Shown in pieces: positions 1 through 12,072 of a stretch of 64,000 bases of DNA. Below the pieces are notes generated by a model. It did not search any database. It had not been told where the DNA came from and saw only the letters and a list, made by a program, of their open reading frames with translations. Position numbers and translations under genes: made by a program. The number at the start of each line of letters is the position of its first letter. Positions within the stretch are counted from its first letter, which is position 1. The DNA is from Thecaphora thlaspeos (taxonomy: Eukaryota > Basidiomycota > Ustilaginomycetes > Urocystidales > Glomosporiaceae), in NCBI GenBank assembly GCA_900291925.1, contig UWYS01000015.1:1-64000 (forward strand). The letters run 5' to 3'.

Positions 1-33
<33 letters not shown>

Positions 34-57
34 CCCTAACCCTAACCCTAACCCTAA
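1..57. repeat. Telomeric repeat array (CCCTAA)n
   Basis: Tandem CCCTAA hexamers, with one CCCTAAA variant near base 13, fill the first 57 bases and then stop abruptly. Read toward the end of the molecule this is TTAGGG, the usual telomere repeat of filamentous fungi and many basidiomycetes. The position at base 1 means the window starts at a chromosome end, with only part of the array assembled. Confidence 0.97.
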
Positions 58-520
58 ATTTGTGATCAAAACTTGAATCATAACTACTTTGGCCAGCATC
101 CTGTGCCTGCCTGTATGCCACTGTACCTTTTTGTTTCTGTTTATTTCCATGGTTAGTTAGCGTAGTTGCTGCTCTGGGGCTATCCTGTCAAAATGTTCTG
201 GTAAAATGCCTGAATCTTTGGACACACTCATTCATGATGCTGTCAGCACGACCGATCCTTGGGCCGAGCTGTAGTGAAACGCTGCCGGCATTGTTCGCGA
301 TGCGGTGACAGCGGGGATGTCAGTGACATGACGGACGTGCGAGCGTTCGAGTATAGATCAATGCGCGACAATGGAGGGAGAGATACATGTAAATCGTCGT
401 GAAGATCGTGTCGAGATCGGTGGCGGTGTCGCTTAGATGAGTAAGACGAAAGTACGAGCGAACAGACGACGGATAAACGGCAGGCGAGCCTGGGGACACG
501 GCCGATGCCGACGACGGCCG
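58..520. other. Subtelomeric spacer without a gene
   Basis: About 460 bp separate the telomere repeats from the stop codon of the Rho-GEF gene. The sequence is less GC-rich than its surroundings. I see no helicase fragment, tandem satellite or convincing ORF here. It presumably holds the 3' untranslated region of the minus-strand GEF. Confidence 0.6.
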
Positions 521-3500
521 TTACACGAGAGGTACGAAGGCTCCCCGCTCGGCCCAGCCAATCTCGCCACGCTCCGTCTTGCTAAAGTAGAAGCGGCGGT
601 CATCGGCGTCGATGTAGAGGACACGGAAGAGGTCGCCCGTCACGTAGTCGAGCAACGGATAGCCCCACAGGCTGTTGGCCTCCGCCTCGTGCGGGCGGGC
701 GGGACTATCGGCCACTGCGGCGATCGTCGTCAGCACCTCGTGCGGCCCGCTGAGGACCTTGTCAAGCTTCGATGGGACCACTCCTGGGGCTGTTGGTGCT
801 GCCGGCGCTGGCGTTGGAATTGCCACCTTCGCTGTTCGCGGAGATGCCGCCGCTGGTCCTGGCGGCGCGGCTGCCTCGATCACCAAGGACCTCCTCGTCG
901 AAGATGCCAGCGGCGATGATGGGCCGTGGAGCGTCGCTGTCGAGATCAGGGCGGGCGAGCCAAGCAGGTGGTCGCTGCGGCAATCGGAGCTCACGCTCAC
1001 GGCGCCTGACTCGAAGCTCGGGTTCGGTGCGACGAGCGCGCCGATGTCTTCGTGCCTGCGGCGCGAGACGATCTGGAGGCCCTCCGCGTAGGCCGAGATG
1101 TTGCTGTGCACCTCCCAGAACAGCTTGACGGGATTCAGGTGGCGTATGCTCGGCTCGCGTGTCCGCGGGTCGATCCTAATTTCGTCGTCGCCGGCCCGGT
1201 CGGACCAGGAGTGCTCACGCCAGAAGGCGATCAGCGCCTTTTGGACACGGAGGTGGTGGGCCGCCTGGATGCGCGCCAGCGACTCGACACAGATGTCGAC
1301 GAGGCTCTGAACGCCGTAGTTGAACTGCGGAAGCTCGTCCATGAGCTGCGTGTGAATCGCGACGAACGCGCCGGCGCTCTCGGCCAGCTTGCGGTCCGGC
1401 GCCTTGCTGCTCGCCTTGAGCATCTCATTGCGGTAGCGCGTGTAGTCTGGCTCGCGATCGTTGCGCTTGACGACGACCGCCTTGGGGTTGGCGAACATCC
1501 GACCGATGCGTTCGGCCATGGGAACGATGCTGGACCGGATCTCGCCGTCGAGCTGCACCCACGCTTCGTCGACCAGGCGCTCGCGAAGGACCGTCAGCAG
1601 CGCCGCGAGCCTCTCTTCGGCAGCCGTGGAGGGCGACTCGGGCGGATCGGCCTCGTCGACGCCCTCGCCGTCTAGGAGGTAGACTTGACGCCACCGCTCC
1701 AGCAGGCTGACCTGGGCGACGTAGCACTGGCGTAGGTTCTCGCACCACTCGAGGCAGAGCAGAGGCAGCTGCTCGAGTCCAGCCTCAAGGCGGAGCAGCT
1801 GCTCGACCAGCGCTCGGTAGGCGTCCTCGTCCTCGGCAACTATATTCGGGGGCGGGCCGACGACGGCGTTCCGTAATTTTTCCTGCTGCCGCTTGATCTT
1901 CTTGATCGTTCCGTGCTGCACCTTTTGGCTTGCCGAGCGCCGGGCCGCCTTGCCCGTAACGATCTGGTCGACGAGGTCCTTGCGCTTCTTGACTTCGTTG
2001 ATGTGGTCGGCCACCTTCTGGATCTCGGCAAACGCCGACCGCAAGCTGGCGTGGTCCGGATGCTTCTCCGAAGTGCTCGAGAGGATTTCTTGGATGAGTA
2101 GCGGGTACTTGAGCACACGCTGGACCGGCTTGATCAGGAGCGACGACAAGTCCCATGCATTGGTGTGCTTGCGGGCGACGGCCGTGCAGTCGCGCAGGAA
2201 AGCCGCCACTTTGGGCTCGGTTGATGAGAGCTCCTGCAGCCTCGACATGGATGCCTCGTGCCGCGAGCAATAGGCCGCAAAGACTTGGTCGATGCGCGGC
2301 ATCTGTGCGAGCGGGTGCAGCGGCGGAGGCGATGGAACGAAGACAGGAGAAAGAGGGGAAGGAGAAGACGTGTCAGCGTCGACCGCCGCCATCGCGCCAG
2401 TGAAAGTGCAGCAGGGCAATCTGAGTCTCGAGCGGGAGGACTCACCAGACGCAAGAAGGCGTCGCCGACCCGATCGTCTTCGTTCCTTTCCTCGACGCGC
2501 TGCTCGGTCAACAGATTGTTGGCGTCCTCGGCCGACAAGGTGCAGCGGCTGCCGACGGCCACCTCTAGGATCGCCATCACCTCATCAGCCAGGGCCGCAC
2601 ACTGCTCGAGCTGCGCAAATATTATCCGGACGTCGGCGGCGCTGAGGGGCGCATCGGGCGTAGCAGCGCCGGCCGAAGAGGAAGAAACGATCGTGCCGGG
2701 AAGCTGGGCGGGGAAGAGGCTCGTCGGTGTCGATGCGGCCGACGGCACAGAGGCGCCGCTGCCCAGGCTGGCCGAGCTCTGGCTGGGGCGACGGATCATG
2801 CCAGACCCCGCGCCGCCTGCAGTGGTGGAAGCAGCGGAGGTCGTACCGCTCCCGTTGGCCACGGGCAGGCGCGCTTGTGCTGCCGCACTGAGGCTCGGCG
2901 ACATCGGCGGCGGGCCATGCCCACTGCGCATACCGCCACTGATGCCCGGCGGCAAAGGTGGGAGCGGGTGCGAGGTGCCGTCGGACGTCTGCGAGCTCAG
3001 CGACGAGACAGTGTAGGTCGACGACCGGTTGCTCGGGTTGCTTGACGTCAGCGAGGCGGGCGAGGTCGACGTATGTGCCATCGCGATCACCCCGCCGAGC
3101 GCGTGCGGATTCGAATCGGCCGAGGCGTGCCGCAGCAGGTGCTTGGCCGCTGGCGACTGCGACTGCGACTGAAAGTGCGACTGCGACTGCGGACTCGGGT
3201 GTATGATCAGCGGCGGCTGATCCAAAGACTGCGGGACCCGCTGCGGATGGGTCCGCGGCTGCGCTTGCTGTGCCTGAGCTTGCGCTGGCGTCTGCGTCTG
3301 CGTCTGTGGCGGCAGCGAAGGCAGCGGCTGAGACTGCTGCTGCAACTGGGGGCGAGAAGAGGCGGGAGTGTAGGCGGCGAATGGCTGAAAGAAGTCGAAC
3401 GAGCTGAAACTGAGCGGCGATGCCGGGTTGCTCGCGACGACGATGCCGGCCAGCGCCCGTGCCCGAGCTAGGTAGACGTCGCGCGCCACGGCGAGGTCCG

Positions 3501-6500
3501 ATGCGTAGCTACGTTCGGTCTCGAGCAGCTCGCGCAGGACGTACCATCGCTTTACGACCCGCTTCTGATCAACGTCGAGGTGCTCGCGATTGACAACCCA
3601 GCCACCAGCCCTGCCTCCTCCTCCGGCGCCCGTGCCCGTCGACGGGCCCGGGGAACCAATCTCCACACGGCTGCCTCCGCCGCCACCGCCGATGCTGGCA
3701 CTCCTGAGATCGGCCAGCGTGGTACCCGTCGTCGGCGATCCTAGGCTGGGGGCGTCCAGCGACCGGTTTGTTTCTTCGGCAAGGGCGTGGCCGTGCAGCG
3801 GCTGCGTCGAGCCCGCCTCAAGTTGGCGGCCGTCACGGAGATGTTCGTCGTCAAAAACGCGGCGGATTTGCGGTCGGACCAACTCGCCTTTCTGCTTCTT
3901 GGTGCCGGTCCGGCTCTTTCTGAGCGATCCTGGTCCGTTGGCGAGTTCGTTATCGTGGTCGCCTCCGCCAAGCTCCTTCGCAAACGACCAGATCTTGCTG
4001 CCAGTCCCGCCCTCCTTCCTGGTAGCGCGTCGGTCCTGAGCTCCGCCGCTGTCGTTGCTCGAGGCGTTGTTGCCGTTGTTCGAGGTGTCGACGGTCTTGC
4101 TGCGGTTGCGCCCGGTGCGGAAGGCGCTGCTGAGCATCAGCTTGGATCGCTTGCTGCTCGAGTGCGTCATGCCGCTGCGCGCCGGACCCAGCTTAGCCGG
4201 ATCATCTACTAGAGTGACGCCCCTCTCGCTGCTGCTGCTGCTGCTGCCGCCGCCACGGCCTTCGCCAGCCAGAGCCTCATCTGACATCCACGGAGCGCCA
4301 CTACCCTGCGGAGACAGCGTCAGCAGCGCGCCCGCCGACAGCGACTCGGGAATGCCCGCGTCTTCGCCGAGGCCGATCCCAAGGTTGGTCGACTGCCTCC
4401 GCTGGCTGGCATACGGCACCTCGGCCAGCAGTTGGGTCGATTGCCTTCTGCTGGCGCTTCCGATGCCGGCGCCAAGGTCTCCCGCACCTTGTCCAAGAGC
4501 TTGCGCCGTCGACTGCACTGCCGCAAGGCTGTCCGCCCAGGGCGATACGGTGAGCTCCGAGTGAACATCAGCGGAACCGCCCAGCAAAGGCGTGCCGTCC
4601 TGCGGCTGCGTCTGCCAGGCCGAAGTCAGGCTCTCCGAGGTCTCGGCAGCCAGGCCGGGGCTGACAAAGGCGAACGGATGTTGCCTCTGGGCATTGTCGC
4701 CTCCGCCACTACCGCCAAAGACGGGATCGCTGACGGACCTCGAAGAGTCCGGGCGCGGCAGCATCGTCGGGCTGCGCTGGTTGCGGAGAGGGTTCTTAGG
4801 AGGCAGGCCCGGCCGCAGTGGCTCGTGCTGCCGCTGAGCGCCGTCGCTGCCGACGAGAGGCAAGGATACGTGCTGAGCCCCTGGCGAGAGCGGGCTGGCG
4901 CCGATTGACGCGTGCCAGTCCCGCCAGAGGCTGTGGACATCGTCGGTGCTGAGCGGGGTGGCAGGCATGCTACCGCCGCCGCTGCCGCCAGCCTGCGGGC
5001 TGCCGACCGGTGTCTCTTCGGTGATCGTTGAAGCGGCGAGCGGGTTGTCATAAAGGCCGGAGAAAGAGTTGGAGTGTCCGTGGTGGTGCTGCGAGACGTC
5101 TGCGATGCGCGGTCGCGACATGCGCATCGCCTGGCGCGCAGAGCCGGTCGGCGACCGAGGCGACGAGCCGTGGCTCGACTCCGGCCGCGCGTTTGTCGAC
5201 GACAACGAGGTGGCAACGGCCAAGCTGCTGGTGGTGCGCGGGAGGATCTGCGGCGGACCCGGAGCGACCGAGCCCCGGGTGATGGTGTGACTTCCGCCGA
5301 AGTACAGCGGGCTCGACAGCGTGTTGGAGCTGTGGATCAAGCTGTGGCTCAAGCCTCGATGGTTCGAGGGGCGGGCGCTCTGTTGTGCGACGGAGGGAAT
5401 GGCGTCAACGTTGGAGCTTGAGCCATGGCCGTGGAGGCTGCTCGATCTTGGCGTGTAGAACGAGGGTCCGCTGAGGCTGCCTTCGCTGCTGCCGTTGCTC
5501 TGTTCAAGGCTGACACCTCCGCCTTCTCCCCCGCTGGCGTCTCGTGAACCTTCCTCCCTCCTTCGCCGCCGTCTCGACAGGCTCTCGGCAGAAGCAAGCT
5601 GCGCCGCTCCGTCGTACAAGGCCGACGATCGGCGGTCTTTGTGCACGGCTAGCTCGGCGGCGGCGGCAAACGCCTCGCCGAACTGGAGTTCGGCGAGCCG
5701 CATCGTCGACTCGGGCGCCGGATGGGCCGTGGGCGTGACAGAGCGGTCATCCCAGCTCCTGGTACGTCCTCCGTGTCCCTGCCCGTGCGGTGGCGAGACG
5801 TCAAGTCGGCTGCTGTTGGCGGCGACAGCGGATGGCTGGAAGGGAGCAAAAGGCTCGAGCGACGCCGAGGGAGTCCCGGGCGAGCCCGAAGCAGACCTCT
5901 CCCGTCCGGTGGCGGGCTGCAGCGTCGCAGAGGAGCTCGACGCCTCGATGCCGTCATCGGGCTCGGCCGATTTCGGCGGCACGGGCGGCGGCGTACGCGT
6001 CGGTGGCGGGGGCATCGGCACGGGGGCTGGAGTCGGAGAGTTCCGCAGGAGGCCCGTCCACTTGCGCAGGCCTGAGGGCGATCCGGGCGCCTCGTCGGCC
6101 GCCTCGCGCTTAGTGCGTTGGTCATCGCGTTCACCGATAGAAGCGACGCCGGCGGTGGTGCCAGCGTGCGAGGACGCTGCCGCTTCGCCTTTTCGCGCGC
6201 CCGCCTTGGACGAGGCCGACGACAAGCTGAGGAAGGATTGATCGGTCGGATAGTTTGGCGTCGCCGAGGAGCGGGAGCTGAGGCTCTCTTCGTCGTCGAC
6301 ATCGCGGTCGCGGCGACTTTGCCTGCGCCCATCGTGAAGCCCCAGATCGAGATACAGCGGAGGCTTGGTCACGGCTGGCGGCGACTGTTGAAGGAACCCG
6401 AGGCGTTCGCCTTCTTCTTGCGCAGAGGGCGGCGCCGGATCGGCTGGAACAAAGCGAGACCAGCACAGGGAAGTCACAGGGTAGCAGAAAAGCAAGATTG

Positions 6501-8638
6501 GATAGGGAGGCACGTCAGCTGACTCGGCCGCTACACAACGACGCAAAGCTCACTGCTGCAGGCGTGCTATCGGAAAGGGGACAGGAACAGGACTTACCCG
6601 GGGTATGACCTGGTTCAACTGCGGGTGTCGCTTCCTCGCTTGGGGTCTGCAGGCCGTACCGTGCACCCCTCCTGCCCGCCGCCTGCTTGTAGGCGCTGTC
6701 GCCCGTGTCGGAGCGCATGTGGTGGAGGCTGCTCGAGGTGGTTGAGACCGAGGGAGAGGGCGATGGCGACCGCACCGACTTCTGCAGCGAACTCGACGAG
6801 ACCTTCTGCCGTAGCGAGGCCGCCTGGACGCGCGAGGCCGTCACCCTACCGGGAAGCGAGCCGTTGCTGCCAATGTTGCAGCCATTGGCGCTCCCGCTAC
6901 TGCTGCTGCTGCTGTTGTTGATGTTGTTGTTCCTGCCCGTCGAGGAGCGTTCGATCGACAACTCATTACCGGCGCGCGTCCTGCCAGTGACGCTGCTGAC
7001 CGATGCCGAGCGGCGCGGCGGTGCCGAGCTAAAGGCTGCGTGCGAGTCGCTGCGGACAGAGTGCGCGATTGACGCCGAGTCACTCCAGTCGGAGCCGTGC
7101 AGCTCGTGCGAGCTCAGCGTGGGGCTCAGCAACCCGCTAGATCGCAGGAGGGGTGAAGCCACGGCCGCAGCGCCAACAGTCTCTCTGCTGCCGCCGCCGT
7201 TGCCACCGCCATGGAGCGAAGGCGCGGTCGATGACGAACCTGATCCCGAGCACGAGCCCGAGCTGGCGGCCGACTTGGACGACTTGAAACCGAACAGACG
7301 AGCGCAGAGGCTCGGCCTCGTCTGGGCGACCGAGGGCTTGGCCGACGATGACGACGACGACAATGACGGTAGAGCTGGCTTGGCGCTCGAAGCGGCCCCG
7401 GCCCCGGCGGAGGAGGCGACGGATGAGGCCGACGTCGATCGACCTGCCAAGTTTAGGAAGGCTGCAGCGCTCGATGGCGAGGTGGGGGCGCGATCCGAGC
7501 CCTTGGTGGCGGTGGCGGTGCCGCTGATGGCGGACCGAGAACGTGGCAGACCTGCAGAAGACGGATCGGCGCTCGGATCAAGCATCTTGGCGGATTCGGA
7601 CCCGGGTCCATGGACTGCCCCGGCTGGCCTCACTGCGACAACCGGAGGCGACGTCGCCAGGGTGTCAGCCGGCGGCCTGAGTGAGCCGGGGGGCCTCGGA
7701 TCGGTGTGCGTGGCGGCTGCCTCGAGGTCGCCGACCATCTTCTGCACCTTAGTGCAGCCGATGCTCGTGGGACCGCTGACGCTTCGCGGCATGCTGTGTG
7801 CATTCTCTCTCGACCGAACGCGGCCCGGCGGAGCGAGCCTGCGCTGGTCCCCGTCCCTGTCCTGGTCCCGGTCGGCACCACCGTGGGCGCGCAGGTGCTC
7901 CTCTTCCTTGCGCAGCCTACGGTACTCTTCGTCCCTCGACGCTTCGCCCTGGTCGCTGTAGGCCGAGGCGCTGGGCCTCCGTGGCGCAGACAAACTCGAC
8001 GGTGTGCCCGAAGACTTCCCGTGCGAGGAAGAGGACGTGGAGAACGGATCGGTCGGGCTGGCAGCCGCGCGCTGCGGACGGTCGTAGCTTCGCAGCCGCT
8101 CGCGTTCGCTGCCGTAGCCCATCAGCATCTCCTCCCTTGCGCTGCTGCTCACGCTGCCGCCCGTCGAGCGCGGCCCGTGCAACCGCGTCGGCTCCTCGTA
8201 CAGCATGCGGGCGCTCCGCGATGACAAAGAAGCCATCGAGCTCGACATGCTGTAGTAGGCCGAAGCGGCAGAGGCGCGCCTCTCGGTTGTCAGGCTCGGA
8301 GGAGGTGCATAGACGGGCGGGCGCGAGCGCGCAATCAGGCCTGCAGCGGCGTGGAGGTCATCGCTGGCGGGCGAGACGGCCGCCTCGTTGGCAGCGGCGA
8401 GGATCGAGCTGCGCCTCGTCCGCGTATCGAAGCCGGCGACCAAGAGGGGATCGGCCCCTTCAAGGTCGCCGACAGCAGGCACGCTGAGCTGCGGTCCGAA
8501 CAAGCCGGCCCTGCTCTTGGTCGGCGATCTGGGTGATGCTGGCGGTTGCTGCTGCTGCGAGCGATGGGGCGAGGTAGGGGTGGCTTTAGATGATACCGAC
8601 GACAGCTCTGCCGACGTCGAGAGGCGAGGTTCCAACAC
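521..8638 (-). CDS. Giant DH-BAR-SH3 Rho-family guanine nucleotide exchange factor (Gef1/Tuba-like)
   Basis: Predicted to activate a Rho-type GTPase, most likely Cdc42, at the cell cortex, as S. pombe Gef1 and animal Tuba/DNMBP do. Three exons are visible: 8638-6598, 6443-2446 and 2302-521, with phase-consistent introns (donors GTAAGT and GTGAGT). Together they give about 2,606 residues. The first 1,600 or so are Ser/Pro/Gly-rich and disordered. The DH domain starts with RWYVLRELLETERSYASDL (about 3,500-3,590). It is interrupted by a low-complexity insert and resumes with IIFAQLEQC, then LIKPVQRVLKYPLLIQEIL. A BAR-like helical region follows (about 1,850-1,100). The C-terminus is SH3-like, from GYPLLDYV to GWAERGAFVPL. 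The codon at 8638 is GTG and a stop lies just upstream in frame, so the true ATG is probably in an unlocated 5' exon. No PH domain is seen, as in Gef1. Confidence 0.85.
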
Positions 8639-10605
8639 CGCCTCTTTGCCTGTTCAGCTAAGATTGGAGCTCTTGCGAGAGCAGAGAGCGTGGGCGACCG
8701 ACCGAGCGCCTGGTTGGCGGATCCAGGCCACAGCAAGCGAGATGAGGCGAGCTTCGTTAGAATGGCCGCGCTGGCGCCACCGACTATGGCGGCGGCGACG
8801 GAGAGAGGCGGGGCGAACCGTTTGGGAGTCTAAGGCGATGAGCTGGCAGGCCGTCGCCGTCGGGTTCGGGAAGGCGGCTGCTGCTCGGTCGCGCAAAACG
8901 TGTGGTGGAGGATGCGGTGGCGACGACTGCACTGCTGCTCTTGCGGGGGACCGAAGGTAAGATCAGCCAGTGATAGGTGGTGGTGGTGTGGAGTCGTCGA
9001 GCGCAGACTGCCGCCGCTGCTCTGTCCTGCGTCTCCTTGTCGAAGTGGCGCACGCTTCGGCCGCTCGGTGGCCAGCGATGTTGGCGAGCGTCGGCCGAAA
9101 AGGAGGCGATGTGGCTGAGGTAGAGTCCAGCGAAGAGAGGCTGCTCGGGCGGTCCTGCTGGCGCCGTGCAATGTGGCTGCGAGGCTCTGCGTACGTCGCC
9201 TCGATTTGCCGCTTTCGCAAGGTCTCCGAGAGTGTCCGGCGTGCGTCTATGGTGCAAGCTGCGGCCGTAGTCGGGCTGGCTAGCGGAACGAGCGAGCAAG
9301 AGGGATGGGGGGGATAAAGCCAAGAGGTACGCCTGCTGGCTAGCGAGGTGAAGGTTACGTCTTCCTCCTCGTGGGATCCGGCCAACTTTGAGCGTCCTTC
9401 AAATTAGCTTCGACGACTCTGCGCTCGGCCCTTCCTAATCCTAGTCTGTATCTCCCAGGGCGGAGCTTGCCGATGACTCGGAGGGCGCACGCAGAGGAAG
9501 GAGTCGTAGTGAGGTAGAGTGTGGTTGGGCGGGCTCTACGCCGTCGTGTCGGTAGGGTCGCCGTTGGAGCAACGCCGATGTCTCGAGGGGGTCGGCCCGG
9601 TCCGAAAAGTCGAACAAGAGCTGCCGCAAACTCCGAAACGCTCGACGAAATGGCGGAGTGGTGGTGGCGATGGCGGTGGCGGTGGCGGTGGTGGCGTTGG
9701 AGAGAGAGCCTAGGATGCGAGTCGGGGTGCACAGCTTGTCGAGCTGCTGACGAGAAGCGACGGCGAGGCGATGGCGTGGCGGGAGAGGTGGTGTGTGCGA
9801 GAAAAGGGGGGAAAGAAGGAGGCGCAAGAGCGTGGCAGGGCTGGAGGGCGGGCTTGAATCAGAAGCAGCCGAGCTAAACCGACCCCCTCGCGGAGCCCTG
9901 CCGTGACCGCCTGCGCAAGCCACGCACGCCCTTGCCTGCCCGCCTGGCCTGCTGGCCTTCGCTCTTAGCGGCACTTCCAGCTCGACTCCCTCTCGCCACC
10001 CCGGCTCGCCCCTCCCCCTCCCCCTCCCCCCAAGCCCCCACCGCCGGTACACCCCACCCTCTCTGTACAGACCCCTGGATCGCTCAGAGGTCCCCCCATC
10101 CCTTCTTTCCTCCAACCACTGCTGGCTCGTTCACCTCCGACGGGGAAACTGAGCGGCGACCCCTTCTTTGCTCGCCGCAACCGCTCACGCGAGAAGCCTC
10201 GAGAGGGCGTCACGAGGACGCCGGTCTCTTCTAGCCCTCTGCCACCGTCCTCTGGCCAATCTAGCCCCGATGCTGGGGCCGCCATAGGGCCGGCGTGGTC
10301 AACGACCCGCCATTCCAACTCTTGGCACATGTAGCGGCACAATGGAGAGCAAGGCAATTTTATATTATTGCGAAGTTCCCGACTCATCGGTACATGCAAA
10401 ATGGGACGGCGACCAAGCTTTGCTGCCCGCACGCACGGACGCACGCGCCGACGCTCGAGACGCAAAGTAGTGTAACTAGGGCCGTTGGATGGACCCTGCT
10501 TTTGGAAGAAGCGCCGGTCACCGCCAGCCCATCTCGCCCCACCTCTTCTCTTCCTCGGGACTTTCCCACCCACCTTCGTCTTCTAGAACCGCGTCCCTCT
10601 CCGAG
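8639..10605. other. Intergenic region, probable 5' end of the GEF gene and divergent promoter
   Basis: This stretch has no ORF that I can support. It contains G/T-rich simple sequence near 9,658-9,700 (GGTGGC-type triplets), a C-rich stretch near 10,010-10,030 and a TATATTA-like motif near 10,360. An acceptor-like TTAGCTGAACAG on the minus strand just above 8,640 suggests that a first exon of the GEF gene lies here. The right half should hold the promoter of the kinase-like gene at 10,606. Confidence 0.5.
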
Positions 10606-11778
10606 ATGTCATCTCTCCCGTCTTCCGTCCAAGACTCTCTCCCCCACCTTCTCCCTCCAGGCCACCGCCTCACCCGCTCGACGCTCCTCACCTCTCTTTG
10701 GGCGGGCTACGGTTCACTCTACCGCCTGACCGTCACCGCCCCCTCCCCCTCCTCGTCTCCCTACACTCTCATTGTCAAATACATCAATCCTCCCTCCTCC
10801 TCCTCCCCGTTCTCCGTCTCTTCGACTCGGAAATTCCTCTCTTACACGATTGAGACAAACTTCTACCTTTCTTTCCGGTCTCTCCTTCCCCCTGACGTCG
10901 ATGCACCACGGTTGATTGGTAGTCGTCGATGCTCCGACGGGGGAAAAGTGGTAATACTGAGCGATCTGAGAGACTCGTATCCCTTCTTTGCAGAAAGGAG
11001 GGGAACCCTCGCTCCCGACCAGGTAGACTTGGCGATCGAGTGGCTGGCGAGGTTCCACGCACGCTTCTTCGGCATCGCCTCTTCCCCCTCGCCGGTCGAA
11101 GGGATGGACGTAGCGTCCTTCTGCGCGGAACCGTCACCTAGCAACCAAGACTACGCAGGCCAAGGGCTTTGGAGACAGGGAGGCTATACCTACCTCTCCA
11201 CGCGTCTTTCCGAGCTCGCCTCGATCCCTTCGTCGTCGATCTGGAGCAAGCTAGGTCTCAACAGCGACGGAGAACTGGCGTATGCGGTGGACTGGTGTCT
11301 GCGCAACCCCACCGAGAGACGGCGGCTGACGCTGTGTCATGGGGACGTCAAGGCTGCCAACATGGCTTTCCACCCGACGGCGGGCAAAGTGACATTCTAC
11401 GACTTCCAATACGTCGGTCTATCCCTGGGCGTCCAAGACCTAGCCAAGTTCTTTGCCACTTCCACACCTTCTCTTCTCACCTCTCACGTCCCGCTCCTAC
11501 GACGTTACTACGATCGCTTCATCGCTTCACTCCACGCTTCCAATCCAGACAGGACCATGGAGGTGGAAACATGGTATCCGTGGACGGAGCTGCAGGAGGA
11601 TTTCGATCTGGCCGTCGTAGCGTGGACTTCCTTCTTGGCAGGGTGGAGTGGTGGGTTTTGGGGAAACGTTGAGTGGTTGCAGGACAGGGCGGAGGGACTG
11701 CTGAGGGATGATGTGTGGACGGAGAAGGTCAAGAGCAGGTGGAGAGACGAGGGCAAAGGGGAGAGGCCGAGCGGGTGA
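10606..11778 (+). CDS. Aminoglycoside phosphotransferase / choline-kinase-fold small-molecule kinase
   Basis: A 390-residue intronless protein of the APH/ecdysteroid-kinase-like superfamily. The catalytic loop LCHGDVKAANMAF (about residues 242-254) has the HGD of the Brenner motif plus the downstream Asn. The metal-binding segment FYDFQYVG (about 263) replaces the usual DxE/DFG. An N-terminal lobe with a GYGSLYRL turn is compatible with the nucleotide-binding strand. The substrate cannot be read from sequence; CHK-type kinases of fungi are largely uncharacterised. An in-frame ATG lies upstream at 10,489. I chose 10,606 because the 39 extra residues are low-complexity and the fold begins after the later Met. 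The gene is followed at 12,073 by the convergent POB3 gene. Confidence 0.8.
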   Translation: MSSLPSSVQDSLPHLLPPGHRLTRSTLLTSLWAGYGSLYRLTVTAPSPSSSPYTLIVKYINPPSSSSPFSVSSTRKFLSYTIETNFYLSFRSLLPPDVDAPRLIGSRRCSDGGKVVILSDLRDSYPFFAERRGTLAPDQVDLAIEWLARFHARFFGIASSPSPVEGMDVASFCAEPSPSNQDYAGQGLWRQGGYTYLSTRLSELASIPSSSIWSKLGLNSDGELAYAVDWCLRNPTERRRLTLCHGDVKAANMAFHPTAGKVTFYDFQYVGLSLGVQDLAKFFATSTPSLLTSHVPLLRRYYDRFIASLHASNPDRTMEVETWYPWTELQEDFDLAVVAWTSFLAGWSGGFWGNVEWLQDRAEGLLRDDVWTEKVKSRWRDEGKGERPSG

Positions 11779-12072
11779 GAACCAGAGGCGTAGGCCCGGG
11801 CTGGCCATCAGATCCGCGCAATCCAACACACGAAAAGCAAGCTGAGCTAGGCTGTAAAATGATCTTGACCGCCTCGCGGGGTGCGACTGCGTGTGTGTGC
11901 GCGCGCGCGCGCGAGTGTGCGTGGCGGGTTGGCCGTAGCCCCGGCCGTAGCCGTGCGATGCTGTTTTGGTGGACGTGGCGTGGCGTGGTGTACGTTACAA
12001 GATACTAAGGGGCCAGAGACCTGCGCTGCTGCTGCTCTGCTCGTCAAGCCTTTCCACTGCACCGAACTCCAC

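Noticed and set aside
9441..10115. 224-codon minus-strand ORF between the GEF and the kinase-like gene
   Set aside because: Arg/Gly-rich then Thr/Ala repeats derived from simple sequence; no motif.
11898..11914. GC dinucleotide run between the kinase-like gene and pob3
   Set aside because: A short alternating CG tract in a 294-bp convergent spacer; too short and common in GC-rich DNA to call a Z-DNA or regulatory element.
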